Source: Curtobacterium caseinilyticum (GTDB lineage Bacteria > Actinomycetota > Actinomycetes > Actinomycetales > Microbacteriaceae). Taken from it: a stretch of 64,000 bases of DNA. Position numbers and translations under genes: made by a program. Positions 19,613 through 27,359 of this stretch are shown piece after piece (position 1 is the stretch's first letter; each line of letters opens with the position of its first letter). Below the pieces are notes generated by a model. It saw nothing but the letters and a program-made list of their open reading frames with translations. It had not been told where the DNA came from and made no database searches. The stretch covers positions 1 through 64,000 of the forward strand of contig NZ_JAUCMN010000001.1 in assembly GCF_030363035.1 (NCBI RefSeq), read 5' to 3'.

Positions 19613-20824
19613 TCAGGCCGCCTTCCGTGCCGCGATCTTGCTGAAGTTCGGGTTCTCCCAGATGACGGTGCCGCCCTGGCCGAGGCCGATGCACATCGTC
19701 GTGATGCCGTACCGGACGTCCGGCCGCTCGGCGAACTGGGCCGCGAGCTGGTTCATCAGGCGGACGCCGCTCGAGGCGAGCGGGTGCCCGACGGCGATCG
19801 CGCCACCCCACGCGTTGACGTTCGGGGAGTCCTGGGCGATGCCGTAGTTGTCGAGGAACGCGAGCACCTGCACGGCGAACGCCTCGTTGATCTCGAACAG
19901 CCCGATGTCGTCGATGGACAGGCCGGCCTTGCGGAGCGCCTTGTCCGTCGCCGGGACGGGGCCGACGCCCATCACCTCGGGCTCGACGCCGGCGAAGGCG
20001 AACGAGACCATGCGCATCTTCGTCGGCAGACCGTGCTGCTTCGCGCCGTCCTCGGAGGCGATGAGACTCATGGTGGCGCCGTCGTTGAGGCCGGCCGCGT
20101 TGCCGGCGGTGACCCGTCCGTGGGGCCGGAACGGCGTCTTCAACGCGGCCAGTGCCTCCAGGGTGGTGCCCGGTCGCGGGGGTTCGTCCTTCGTGACGAT
20201 GTCCCAGCCGGTGCCGGTGTTGACCTCGACCGGGATGACGTCGGGCTGCAGCTTGCCGGCCGCCCACGCGGCGGCGTAACGCTGCTGCGACTGGACGGCG
20301 AAGGCGTCCGTGCGGTCCTTGGTGATCGCGGGGAAGCGGTCGTGCAGCCGCTCGGCGGTGCTGCCCATGACCAGCGCGTCGGTCGCGACCATGCGCTCCG
20401 CGACGAACCGCGGGTTGACGTCGGCGCCGAAGCCCATCGGGTGGCGACCCATGTGCTCGACCCCACCGGCGATGGCGACGTCCGCGGCGCCGAAGGCGAT
20501 CGCGCCGGCGAGGGTCGTGACGCTCGTCATCGCACCGGCGCACATGCGGTCGATCGCGTAGCCGGGGACCGACTTCGGCAGCCCGGCGAGCATGCCGACC
20601 GTGCGGCCGAGGGTCAGGCCCTGGTCGCCCTGCTGGGTGGTGGCGGCCACGGCGACGTCGTCGACCGCCGCGCCGTCGAGCTGGCTGTTCCGGTCGAGCA
20701 GACCGCGCATCGCGTGGACCGCGAGGTCGTCGGCGCGGGTCTTCCAGAACACCCCCTTCTCACCGGCTCGTCCGAACGGTGTGCGCACACCGTCCACGAA
20801 CACGACGTCTGCTGCCTTGGCCAA
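19613..20824 (-). CDS. Acetyl-CoA acyltransferase (thiolase, FadA type)
   Basis: A 403-residue thiolase that cleaves 3-ketoacyl-CoA with CoA, the last step of beta-oxidation. Cys95 in DRMCAGAMTS is the acyl acceptor. The C-terminal catalytic motifs are NEAFAVQVLAF, GGAIAVGHPLASSG and CIGLGQGGTVIWE. The start is a TTG at 20824 with GGAGG 6 bases upstream. It is the third gene of a minus-strand set DUF3000-rnd-thiolase-fadB. A small TCGGGGC/GCCCCGA hairpin at 20854-20874 in the 126-base gap to rnd may partly separate transcription. Confidence 0.92.
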   Translation of the reverse strand: MAKAADVVFVDGVRTPFGRAGEKGVFWKTRADDLAVHAMRGLLDRNSQLDGAAVDDVAVAATTQQGDQGLTLGRTVGMLAGLPKSVPGYAIDRMCAGAMTSVTTLAGAIAFGAADVAIAGGVEHMGRHPMGFGADVNPRFVAERMVATDALVMGSTAERLHDRFPAITKDRTDAFAVQSQQRYAAAWAAGKLQPDVIPVEVNTGTGWDIVTKDEPPRPGTTLEALAALKTPFRPHGRVTAGNAAGLNDGATMSLIASEDGAKQHGLPTKMRMVSFAFAGVEPEVMGVGPVPATDKALRKAGLSIDDIGLFEINEAFAVQVLAFLDNYGIAQDSPNVNAWGGAIAVGHPLASSGVRLMNQLAAQFAERPDVRYGITTMCIGLGQGGTVIWENPNFSKIAARKAA

Positions 20825-20950
20825 TCCGGGCCTCCAGATCCTCTTCGATCGAGTCGGGGCACGTTCCGCCCCGACCGGCCGGGCCGAGCCCGGCGACGGT
20901 ACCGACGCTATGCCCGCAGGCTGGGCGGACGCATGCCGGTTGGGGTGTTC

Positions 20951-22213
20951 CTACGAGCCGGTGTTGCTCTCGGCAGCAGGCTGCTGTGCGGCGTCGACAA
21001 AGGCGTGCGCGATGATCGACGCCGTCTCCTCGACCTGCCACGGGCGGGCGTCGTGCGTGGCCAGGGCGGCCCCGACGGTCTCGGTCGCGATCGGCGTCGG
21101 CGGCTCCCAGGACACCACCCGCAGGGTCTCCGGGGTGAGCAGGTTCTCGACGGGGAGGTCGAGTTCCTCGGCACGCGCCACGACCGCGGCACGGGCGGCC
21201 TTGTAGCGGCGGTCCGCCTCCGGGTTGCGGTCCGCCCAGGCGCGGGGCGGCGGGAGGGTGGCCTCGCCGGTGGCGCGGAGCTTCGGCAGGTCCTCGGTGG
21301 TCCGTCCCTCGTGCACGGCGGCCCACCAGCGGTCGAGCTCGGACCGGCTCGCACGGCCGGTGAAGGCCTTCACGGCGCTCAGCTCCGACTTCGAGGTCGG
21401 GTTGGCCGCGGCGGCCGCGACGATGGCCGAGTCGGGGATGATCCGGCCCGGCGCGGTGTCGACCTCGCGGGCGTAGGCGTCGCGGGCGGTCCAGAGCGAC
21501 CGGGCGATCGCGAGTGCCCGGGCGCCGCGGAGCGCGTGCATGCCCGACAGGCGGCGCCACGGCTCGGACTTCGGGGGCTTCGGCGCGCGGGTGAGGACCG
21601 CCGCGAACTCCTCGGCGGCGATCCGGGACTTGCCGGCGGCGTCGAGCACCGCGGCGAGGGCGTCGCGCAGGTCCGGCAGGAGCTCGACGTCGAGCGCGGC
21701 GTAGACGAGCCAGGCCTGGGGGAGCGGACGCGTCGACCAGTCGGCGGCGGAGTGCGCCTTGGCGAGGGTGATGCCGAGCAGCTGCTCGACCACGGCACCC
21801 AGACCGACGCGGGGGAAGCCGGCGATACGGGCGCCCAGCTCGGTGTCGAAGATGCGCGTCGGGACGAGACCGACCTCCTGCAGGCAGGGCAGGTCCTGCG
21901 AAGCGGCGTGGAACAGCCACTCCTCGTCGACGATCGCGCCCTGCAGTTCCGCGAAGTCACCGATCGCGATCGGGTCGAACAGGAACGCACCGGCGCCGCG
22001 GCGGAAGACCTGGATGAGGTAGGCGCGCTGCGAGTACCGGTAGCCGCTCGCGCGTTCGGCGTCGACGGCGACCGGCCCGTGTCCGGCGGCGATCGCGGCG
22101 ACCGCCTGCAGGTACTCGTCGCGGTCCTCGATCACGCGGACGGCGGCGTGCGAGTCCTCGAACGCGGGGTCGGCCGGGCTGGTCGCGTCGGCCGGGCTGG
22201 CGGGGTCGGTCAC
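20951..22213 (-). CDS. rnd: Ribonuclease D-like 3'-5' exonuclease with HRDC domain
   Basis: A 420-residue DEDD-family nuclease, probably acting in tRNA and stable RNA 3' trimming. The first aspartate and glutamate lie in VAVDAERASGYRYSQRAYLI, the next motif is AASQDLPCLQEVG with IFDTELGARIAGF, and the last is VYAALDVELLPDL, giving the Tyr-X3-Asp pattern. An HRDC-like helical domain follows around residues 220-330. The GTG at 22213 lies in a GTGA overlap with the DUF3000 stop. Actinobacteria commonly encode this pair together. Confidence 0.9.
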   Translation of the reverse strand: MTDPASPADATSPADPAFEDSHAAVRVIEDRDEYLQAVAAIAAGHGPVAVDAERASGYRYSQRAYLIQVFRRGAGAFLFDPIAIGDFAELQGAIVDEEWLFHAASQDLPCLQEVGLVPTRIFDTELGARIAGFPRVGLGAVVEQLLGITLAKAHSAADWSTRPLPQAWLVYAALDVELLPDLRDALAAVLDAAGKSRIAAEEFAAVLTRAPKPPKSEPWRRLSGMHALRGARALAIARSLWTARDAYAREVDTAPGRIIPDSAIVAAAAANPTSKSELSAVKAFTGRASRSELDRWWAAVHEGRTTEDLPKLRATGEATLPPPRAWADRNPEADRRYKAARAAVVARAEELDLPVENLLTPETLRVVSWEPPTPIATETVGAALATHDARPWQVEETASIIAHAFVDAAQQPAAESNTGS

Positions 22214-22791
22214 TTCGTGGTCCTCCTCGGGGCCAGCAGGGTCACGCCGTCGGATGCCGGCGGGAGCCCCGCGAGCATCGCGACGATCTCCTCCCAGGCC
22301 TCGACGTGCGCGGTCAGGTCCTCGTCGCGGGGCGTCCACGACGCCCGGAGCTCGAGCTGTGCGCCGTCACCCTGGGCCGCCAGGTCGCCGTAGCCGCGCG
22401 AGATGATCTTGGTCGCCGTGCCCGACGCCCGGTCGTAGGTCGCCCCGTGCGCCGCGAGGGCGTCGACGAGCCAGCTCCAGGTGACGTCGGCGACGAACTC
22501 GTCGACGCCGATCTCCGGTTCGAGCGGTGCCTGGGCGAAGGTCACGACGCGGAACGCGCCGCCCCAGCCCTCGGGCTCCTCGGGGTCGTACAGTGCGATG
22601 AAGCGGCCGGTCCCGAGGTCGGAGTCGATGCCGTGCACGGCGCCGGAGACGTCGGCGGCGAGGGCGATCGAGTGCGGGGCGATCCGAGAGGGCGACGGGA
22701 TCTCGGTCACCGTCGTCTCGGTGCGGGTCCGGCCCGAGGCGACGAAGGCGCGCAGGCGTTCGAAGGCCTCGGGCTCTCGGGGTTCGGACAC
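22210..22791 (-). CDS. DUF3000 domain protein
   Basis: A 193-residue soluble protein of the actinobacterial DUF3000 family. Recognisable stretches are EIPSPSRIAPHSIALAADV, GTGRFIALYDPEEPEGWGG, DVTWSWLVDALAAHGA and LELRASWTPRDEDL. The role is unknown, but the gene is nearly always coupled to rnd, which suggests work on RNA. The GTG at 22791 follows a TAGTCT box after six bases, so the transcript is probably leaderless. Confidence 0.88.
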   Translation of the reverse strand: MSEPREPEAFERLRAFVASGRTRTETTVTEIPSPSRIAPHSIALAADVSGAVHGIDSDLGTGRFIALYDPEEPEGWGGAFRVVTFAQAPLEPEIGVDEFVADVTWSWLVDALAAHGATYDRASGTATKIISRGYGDLAAQGDGAQLELRASWTPRDEDLTAHVEAWEEIVAMLAGLPPASDGVTLLAPRRTTK

Positions 22792-22797
22792 GCTTGC

Positions 22798-22807
22798 AGA
22801 CTAGGCT
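22798..22807. promoter_or_regulatory. Overlapping divergent leaderless promoters
   Basis: AGACTAGGCT holds two -10 boxes that share two bases: TAGTCT on the minus strand (22803-22798) and TAGGCT on the plus strand (22802-22807). The DUF3000 GTG lies 6 bases beyond one and the hydrolase ATG 7 bases beyond the other. The whole divergent gap is only 23 bases and has no Shine-Dalgarno sequence, so both genes are probably transcribed leaderless from mutually exclusive promoters. Confidence 0.65.
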
Positions 22808-22814
22808 CCGGACC

Positions 22815-24038
22815 ATGTCCCGATCCGCGCGACCCGCCGAGGACGTCGTCCAGGAGACCGCACGATCGGCCGGGTTCGTCGCCCTCGGCGCGGGCCTCGC
22901 CGCCGCCACGGTGGCCACCGCGGTGATCGGGGGCTTCGTCGCCGCCGTCGCCCGTGCGGTCGTCACGCCCGACCGGAAGCGCGTCGAGCGCGTGCCGATC
23001 CACGCCGTCGACCCCGGTCGGATGACCGTCACGCTCGAGCGGACCGCCGACACCGAGCTGCAGGGCCGCTACAGCCTGTGGTTCGGCGGCGGCACCGGGC
23101 ACATGCGCATCGGCGAGGTGCTCGGCACGACGGAGACGACCGTCACCCGGCGCATCATCGCGATCGACGCCGGCGACCCGACCGCCGCCCGCCGCGGGCG
23201 CTGGGGCGGCTGGTTCTACCTCACCCCCGGCGAGCTCGACGTCCCGGTCGAGGACGTCGACATCCCCACCCCGAACGGCCCCGCGCCGGCGTGGGTCGTC
23301 CGCGCCGACGACCCCGACGCACCGTGGGCCGTGCTCGTGCACGGTCGCGGTGTCACCCGCGCCGAGACGATCCGCGCCGTCCCGGTCTTCCGCGCCGCCG
23401 GCTACTCGGTCGTCCTCGCCTCGTGGCGGAACGACGGCGTCGCCCCGCGCAGCGAGGACGGACGGTACGGCCTCGGCAGCACCGAGTGGGAGGACGTCGA
23501 CGGCGTGCTCCGCTGGCTCACCGCGCAGCAGGCCCGGAGCGTCGTGCTCATGGGATGGTCGATGGGCGGCGCGGTCGTCCTGCAGACCCTCGTCCGGTCG
23601 CGCTTCGCCGGGCTCGTCGACGGGATCGTGCTCGAGTCGCCGGTGGTCGACTGGCACGCGGTGCTCAAGTCGCAGAGCCGCGTCCTGAAGCTCCCGCGCC
23701 CGGTGCGGAAGGTCGCCCAGCGCATCCTCCGCACACCCGTGCTGCACCACGTCGCAGGGCTGCACCACCCGGTCGACCTGCGTGAGCTCGACATGGTCGC
23801 CCGGGCCGACGAGCTGTCGGTGCCGATCCTCATCCTGCACAGCGACGACGACGGGTTCGTCCCGTCGTCGGCGTCGCACGAGCTGGCGCGGGTCCGGCCG
23901 GACATCGTCCGGCTCGAGGTGCAGACGACCGCTCGGCACACCAAGCTGTGGAACCACGACGCCGACTGGTTCGACGCGCGGATCCTCGCCTGGCTCACCG
24001 AGGTGGTGCAGCCGACGGACGCGACCAGCGCGCGGTAG
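22815..24038 (+). CDS. Membrane-anchored alpha/beta hydrolase
   Basis: A 407-residue hydrolase. One N-terminal hydrophobic segment (about residues 20-50, GFVALGAGLAAATVATAVIG) should anchor it. The hydrolase core has LVHGRGVTRAE (oxyanion region), the nucleophile elbow GWSMGG with Ser249, an acid at about Asp344-346 in HSDDDGFVP, and His375 in TARHTKLWN. The fold resembles the BAAT/acyl-CoA thioester hydrolase-like and dienelactone hydrolase-like groups. The substrate is unknown. The ATG at 22815 fits a leaderless start. Confidence 0.87.
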   Translation: MSRSARPAEDVVQETARSAGFVALGAGLAAATVATAVIGGFVAAVARAVVTPDRKRVERVPIHAVDPGRMTVTLERTADTELQGRYSLWFGGGTGHMRIGEVLGTTETTVTRRIIAIDAGDPTAARRGRWGGWFYLTPGELDVPVEDVDIPTPNGPAPAWVVRADDPDAPWAVLVHGRGVTRAETIRAVPVFRAAGYSVVLASWRNDGVAPRSEDGRYGLGSTEWEDVDGVLRWLTAQQARSVVLMGWSMGGAVVLQTLVRSRFAGLVDGIVLESPVVDWHAVLKSQSRVLKLPRPVRKVAQRILRTPVLHHVAGLHHPVDLRELDMVARADELSVPILILHSDDDGFVPSSASHELARVRPDIVRLEVQTTARHTKLWNHDADWFDARILAWLTEVVQPTDATSAR

Positions 24039-24053
24039 ACGCGACCGGCAGTC

Positions 24054-24095
24054 GGACGGGAGGCACGGTGCCAGCTGGCACCGTCCCTCCCGTCC
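24054..24095. terminator. Palindromic intergenic element (hairpin family A)
   Basis: GGACGGGAGGCACGGTGCC pairs with GGCACCGTCCCTCCCGTCC around the loop AGCT. It lies between convergent genes. One base pair differs from the standard family sequence. Confidence 0.85.
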
Positions 24096-24103
24096 GTCAC
24101 ATG

Positions 24104-24814
24104 TCAGGGTCGACCTTCGTCGGAGCCGTCCGCGGTCCGTCGCGCGATCGTCGTCGCGAGGACCGCGGAGCGGTCCGGCGTGAACGCGACGGTCACCACC
24201 GCCCCGGGAGCGTCGAGGGCGCAGAAGGGGAGGTCGCCCGCGCCGAAGCGGGACACTGCGGCGACGAAGGACTCGAGGTCGTGGACCGTGAACCCCCGCT
24301 CGGCGGCCAGGCCGTACTTGATCGCGAACGTCCGCGCGGTCGACCGAGCGCCCTGCTCGAAGATCCGGAGAGGCTCGTCGGGTGCGAGGGAGCGAGCGAG
24401 TTCGAGCGCCCGACCCGCACCGGGCGCCGCGGAGGACTCGAGGAGTGCCGAGAGCTCGCCGGCGCTGATGTGCTCGATCCCTGCGGCACGGTCGACGACC
24501 GCGGCGGACAGGAACGTTCCGTCCGTCGCCCGGAGCAGGACCGTGACGAGCTCGTCACCGAGGTCGACCTGGCGGACCAGGACCGGGTCGTCCCCGAGCA
24601 CGTCGAGTGGCGCCACGAGGGCATCGTTGCCGGGCTGCCCCGCTCGTCTGCTCCGGCGGAGCGCGCAGGCGAGCGCAGCGGCGGGAACGTCGTACGCGAG
24701 CACATCGGCGTCGTCCGGGACCGCTGCCAGGACCTCGTGGGCCCGGGCGGGCACGTCGAGGCGTCTGGGGAGGGTCAGACGGAGCAGTGGGACGCTCGTG
24801 CCGGAGGTCGGCAC
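24104..24814 (-). CDS. Hypothetical protein, last gene of the Rhs island
   Basis: A 236-residue soluble protein with no recognised domain, no signal peptide and no membrane segment. It is alpha/beta in appearance: PLLRLTLPRRLDVPARAHEVLAAV at the start, VRQVDLGDELVTVLLRATDG in the middle, and a C-terminal part FCALDAPGAVVTVAFTPDR that reads like two beta strands followed by a disordered tail. The GTG at 24814 lies one base after the stop of the preceding gene, so it belongs to the Rhs operon. A role as an immunity or accessory protein is inference from position only. Confidence 0.7.
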   Translation of the reverse strand: MPTSGTSVPLLRLTLPRRLDVPARAHEVLAAVPDDADVLAYDVPAAALACALRRSRRAGQPGNDALVAPLDVLGDDPVLVRQVDLGDELVTVLLRATDGTFLSAAVVDRAAGIEHISAGELSALLESSAAPGAGRALELARSLAPDEPLRIFEQGARSTARTFAIKYGLAAERGFTVHDLESFVAAVSRFGAGDLPFCALDAPGAVVTVAFTPDRSAVLATTIARRTADGSDEGRP

Positions 24815-24815
24815 G

Positions 24816-25157
24816 TCATGCCTCGGGGAAGAGGTCGACGGATCTCGGTGTCGCCCGGTAGCGGAGGTGTTCGAAGTCCGGGTGCCAGTCGACCACGCCG
24901 ACGACCGCCCGGACAGCGATGTCGACGAAGAACGGGGACACGACCACCTGGCGCGGGACGGTCTCGGCCTCGATCACACGCTGTGCGCGCTCGTCGAGGG
25001 CTGGCCCTGGCTCCGCGTGGTCGATGACCTCGACCGTGAACGACGCCTCGGAGTCCGCGCGGCTCTCGGCGAAGAGCTGCGCGAACATCTCCTCGCGGCT
25101 GTCGGCTCGGTGGAACTGTTGCGCCGACCGCTCTGGGTTCTTCCGTCTACCGAACAC
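24816..25157 (-). CDS. Hypothetical small protein in the Rhs island
   Basis: A 113-residue protein starting MFGRRKNPERSAQQFHRA with a basic N-terminus, a helix (REEMFAQLFAESRADSEA) and then beta-rich sequence SFTVEVIDHAEP, RQVVVSPFFVDIAVRAVVGVVDWHPDFEHL. No family is recognised. The GTG at 25157 has GGAGG 5 bases upstream and overlaps the end of the preceding gene by 11 bases, which indicates coupled translation. It may be another immunity protein or a chaperone; that is inference. Confidence 0.7.
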   Translation of the reverse strand: MFGRRKNPERSAQQFHRADSREEMFAQLFAESRADSEASFTVEVIDHAEPGPALDERAQRVIEAETVPRQVVVSPFFVDIAVRAVVGVVDWHPDFEHLRYRATPRSVDLFPEA

Positions 25158-26364
25158 CCCGACCTCCGTTGCCCTCGTCCGCGGGGCGGATGAGCTGGTC
25201 CGGCGTCGGGAGCGTGGCCGGCATCTCCGTCGTGAACCACGGGAGCTCGACGGAGTCGATCCGGCCGTCGAGCATCCAGACGAGGACCTCACCCGCAAGT
25301 GGCGACTCGTCGGTGCGGTAGGCCAGTGACCCCGGGAGGGGTCCGTCGGTGAAGTCGGCTCGGGGTGTCTCCGCGAGCACGACGTCCCAGATCCGCGGAG
25401 CTGTCTCGTGGACGGCCCGCACCGCCTCTGCCTGCTTGCGGAGTTCCGCCGTTCCCGGCGCGGGGAGCGTGTCGAGGAACGCGAGCAGGAGCGACTGGAC
25501 GCGGTACGCCGCGAGGTCAGCATCTCGACTGCCGATCGAGGGCACCGCGACCTCCGGACCGAACAGCCGCTCGAACGCTTCCGAGACGCCGATGACCGAG
25601 GGATCGAGGACCACGGTGGCCTCGCCGCTGTCGAAGAAGTCGATGCGGAGGGCCGCCCGGGCGGGGTCGGCCTCGGCGGCGAGTGGGACGCCGAAGAACT
25701 CACCGTCGATCAGCTGGTCGTTGTCGCGGACGAGCGTCAGCATCTCGTCGTGCGAGAACCACAGGCCAGGTGGCGGTGCTGCTCCGAGCCGACGGTCCCA
25801 CTCGTGCACGTTGACGGTCGATCCGGACCGCATGACGATGTCGAGATCGGTGACGAGCCACCGGAGCGGTGGGACGGTCAGCGCTGTGAAGACGTCGTGG
25901 AAGGCGGGGAGCAGGTGTTCGTCCGATGACCGGGTCCGGAAGGACAGGAAGCAGCGCTCGGTCTCTGGGTGGTGGAGCCAGATGGCGGGGCCCCCGCCCG
26001 GCATGATGATGATCCTGGTCGGCGACGTCTCCGGTCCGATGTAGTGCCACGACTCGAACTCCGGATGCGGTCCGGCGGTCAGACGCGAGCCGTCCGCGAA
26101 CGTCATCGTCAGCGTCGATCCCGTGGCGTGCGCGGCAGTCACCTCGAGCGTGTGCAGGCGGAGAGCCGGTACCAGCCCCGATTTGTCACCCTCCGGGTCG
26201 ATCATCGTCGCGGCGTCGGGGGACCGACCGAGGAAGAACGGGCACTCCAGGATGACGGTGGCGCCGTTCGAGAACAGGAGTCGGAGCGCGTAGTCGACCC
26301 ATATGGCGTCGACCGTCTCTCCGACGAGGAGCAGGGGGACGTCCTCGACGGCCAGTTCGTTCAT
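25147..26364 (-). CDS. Composite immunity-type protein with N-terminal DUF6188-like domain
   Basis: A 405-residue protein that looks like several immunity modules joined. Residues about 1-140 match the DUF6188 pattern often encoded beside polymorphic toxins: LLVGETVDAIWVDYALRLLF, GATVILECPFFLG, FADGSRL and the closing IIMPGGGPAIWLH. A middle part contains RWLVTDLDIVMRSGSTVNVHEW and DNDQLIDGEFFGVP. The last 60 residues, GEVLVWMLDGRIDSVELPWF followed by TLPTPDQL, resemble the C-terminus of another actinobacterial presumed immunity family. The ATG at 26364 overlaps the preceding stop by four bases. Domain assignments are from recall of patterns. Confidence 0.75.
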   Translation of the reverse strand: MNELAVEDVPLLLVGETVDAIWVDYALRLLFSNGATVILECPFFLGRSPDAATMIDPEGDKSGLVPALRLHTLEVTAAHATGSTLTMTFADGSRLTAGPHPEFESWHYIGPETSPTRIIIMPGGGPAIWLHHPETERCFLSFRTRSSDEHLLPAFHDVFTALTVPPLRWLVTDLDIVMRSGSTVNVHEWDRRLGAAPPPGLWFSHDEMLTLVRDNDQLIDGEFFGVPLAAEADPARAALRIDFFDSGEATVVLDPSVIGVSEAFERLFGPEVAVPSIGSRDADLAAYRVQSLLLAFLDTLPAPGTAELRKQAEAVRAVHETAPRIWDVVLAETPRADFTDGPLPGSLAYRTDESPLAGEVLVWMLDGRIDSVELPWFTTEMPATLPTPDQLIRPADEGNGGRGVR

Positions 26365-26765
26365 CGTGCGCACTTGGTGGGGCAGTCTGGATTCCGGCGT
26401 GCACGCTCAGACGGGCGAGCGTCCATCTCATGCGAGCGCGCGTCCGCCTCGGTCTCGTAGATCTCGCCCCAGGCGATGCTCGCGGGCATGGCATCGGCAG
26501 GCAGATCGGCGTCGGGCAGGCAGATCTGCACGAAGTGCGGGAAGGTGGGGAATGTCCAGAGGTCCTCGTCCTCGAACCGACTCCACAGCAACAGCTCGCC
26601 GATGCCGAGCGGGTGACCGAGTTCTTGGCCGTTCACGGGTGGATCGCAGCTGACCATCAGCGCATGATGACCGTTCGGGAGCTCGATCGGTCGTAGCACC
26701 TCGCACCGGCAGACGGACGAGAACTGCCCACTGTCCATGGACGAGAGGAAGAAGAGTTGTTGCAT
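26361..26765 (-). CDS. Presumed immunity protein, second paralogue
   Basis: A 134-residue acidic cytosolic protein that is clearly a paralogue of the gene at 26987-27358. Shared blocks include YLSSM/FLSSM, VELPNGHHALIVSCDPP / IELPNGHHALMVSCDPP, LLLWSRFE, DDLWTFPTFPQFVQICLPD and SIAWGELYASEADA. The family is not recognised, but a duplicated small gene right after a toxin C-terminus is the usual pattern for immunity genes. The ATG at 26765 has CGGAG 6-7 bases upstream. It carries a longer charged C-terminal tail (SERARRNPDCPTKCAR) than its neighbour. Confidence 0.8.
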   Translation of the reverse strand: MQQLFFLSSMDSGQFSSVCRCEVLRPIELPNGHHALMVSCDPPVNGQELGHPLGIGELLLWSRFEDEDLWTFPTFPHFVQICLPDADLPADAMPASIAWGEIYETEADARSHEMDARPSERARRNPDCPTKCAR

Positions 26766-26986
26766 GTCGTGACTCCGGTTCAATGGGCCCGCCGCGACTC
26801 CCGTTACGTCGGTGGCTTGCCAGTTCTCATGCCTGTCACGAACGGGTGTCGACACCATGTGCCTCCTCGTTGGTTCTTCTCACCAGGCTCACCTCATCAA
26901 CCCGAAGCTGTCCTGGCCCGTGCGGGGGACATCGGCGACACGCGAGCTTGGTTCCTCGTACCCGGTCGTGCATCCACAAGCTTGCG

Positions 26987-27358
26987 TCAGGGAGACGGGG
27001 CGTGCGGCCGCTTGGTCATTGACTGCACCTTTGCGTCCGCTTCGCTTGCATAGAGTTCGCCCCAGGCGATGCTTGTCGGCATTCGAGTCTCAGGGATCAC
27101 AACGTCCGGGAGGCAGATCTGTACGAACTGCGGGAAGGTCGGGAAGGTCCACAGGTCGTCCCCCTCGAAACGGCTCCACAGAAGGAGCCGCGCGATTCCC
27201 TGGGGGTAGCCGATGTCCTGGCCGAGTGCGGGCGGGTCACAACTGACGATGAGGGCATGATGGCCGTTGGGGAGTTCGACTCTCGACTCGAGCTCGCACC
27301 GGAACACCGAATCGAAGCGGTCGTCTTCCATTGATGAGAGGTAGTAGGTCGGTCCCAC
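26987..27358 (-). CDS. Presumed cognate immunity protein of the Rhs toxin
   Basis: A 123-residue acidic protein directly following the toxin gene: the GTG at 27358 lies one base after the rhs stop, with CCGGAG formed by the last rhs codons as ribosome-binding site. Being first after the toxin, it is the best candidate for the cognate antidote. It shares most of its sequence with the next gene (26361-26765); the start is placed so that MGPTYYLSSM aligns with MQQLFFLSSM of that paralogue. No structural family is recognised. The 221-base gap that follows (26766-26986) contains no open gene and could be the remains of a third unit. Confidence 0.8.
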   Translation of the reverse strand: MGPTYYLSSMEDDRFDSVFRCELESRVELPNGHHALIVSCDPPALGQDIGYPQGIARLLLWSRFEGDDLWTFPTFPQFVQICLPDVVIPETRMPTSIAWGELYASEADAKVQSMTKRPHAPSP

Positions 27359-27359
27359 T

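Noticed and set aside
26766..26986. Orphan toxin tip between the two immunity paralogues
   Set aside because: No frame with toxin-like residues or a start is visible; kept only as a possible scar.
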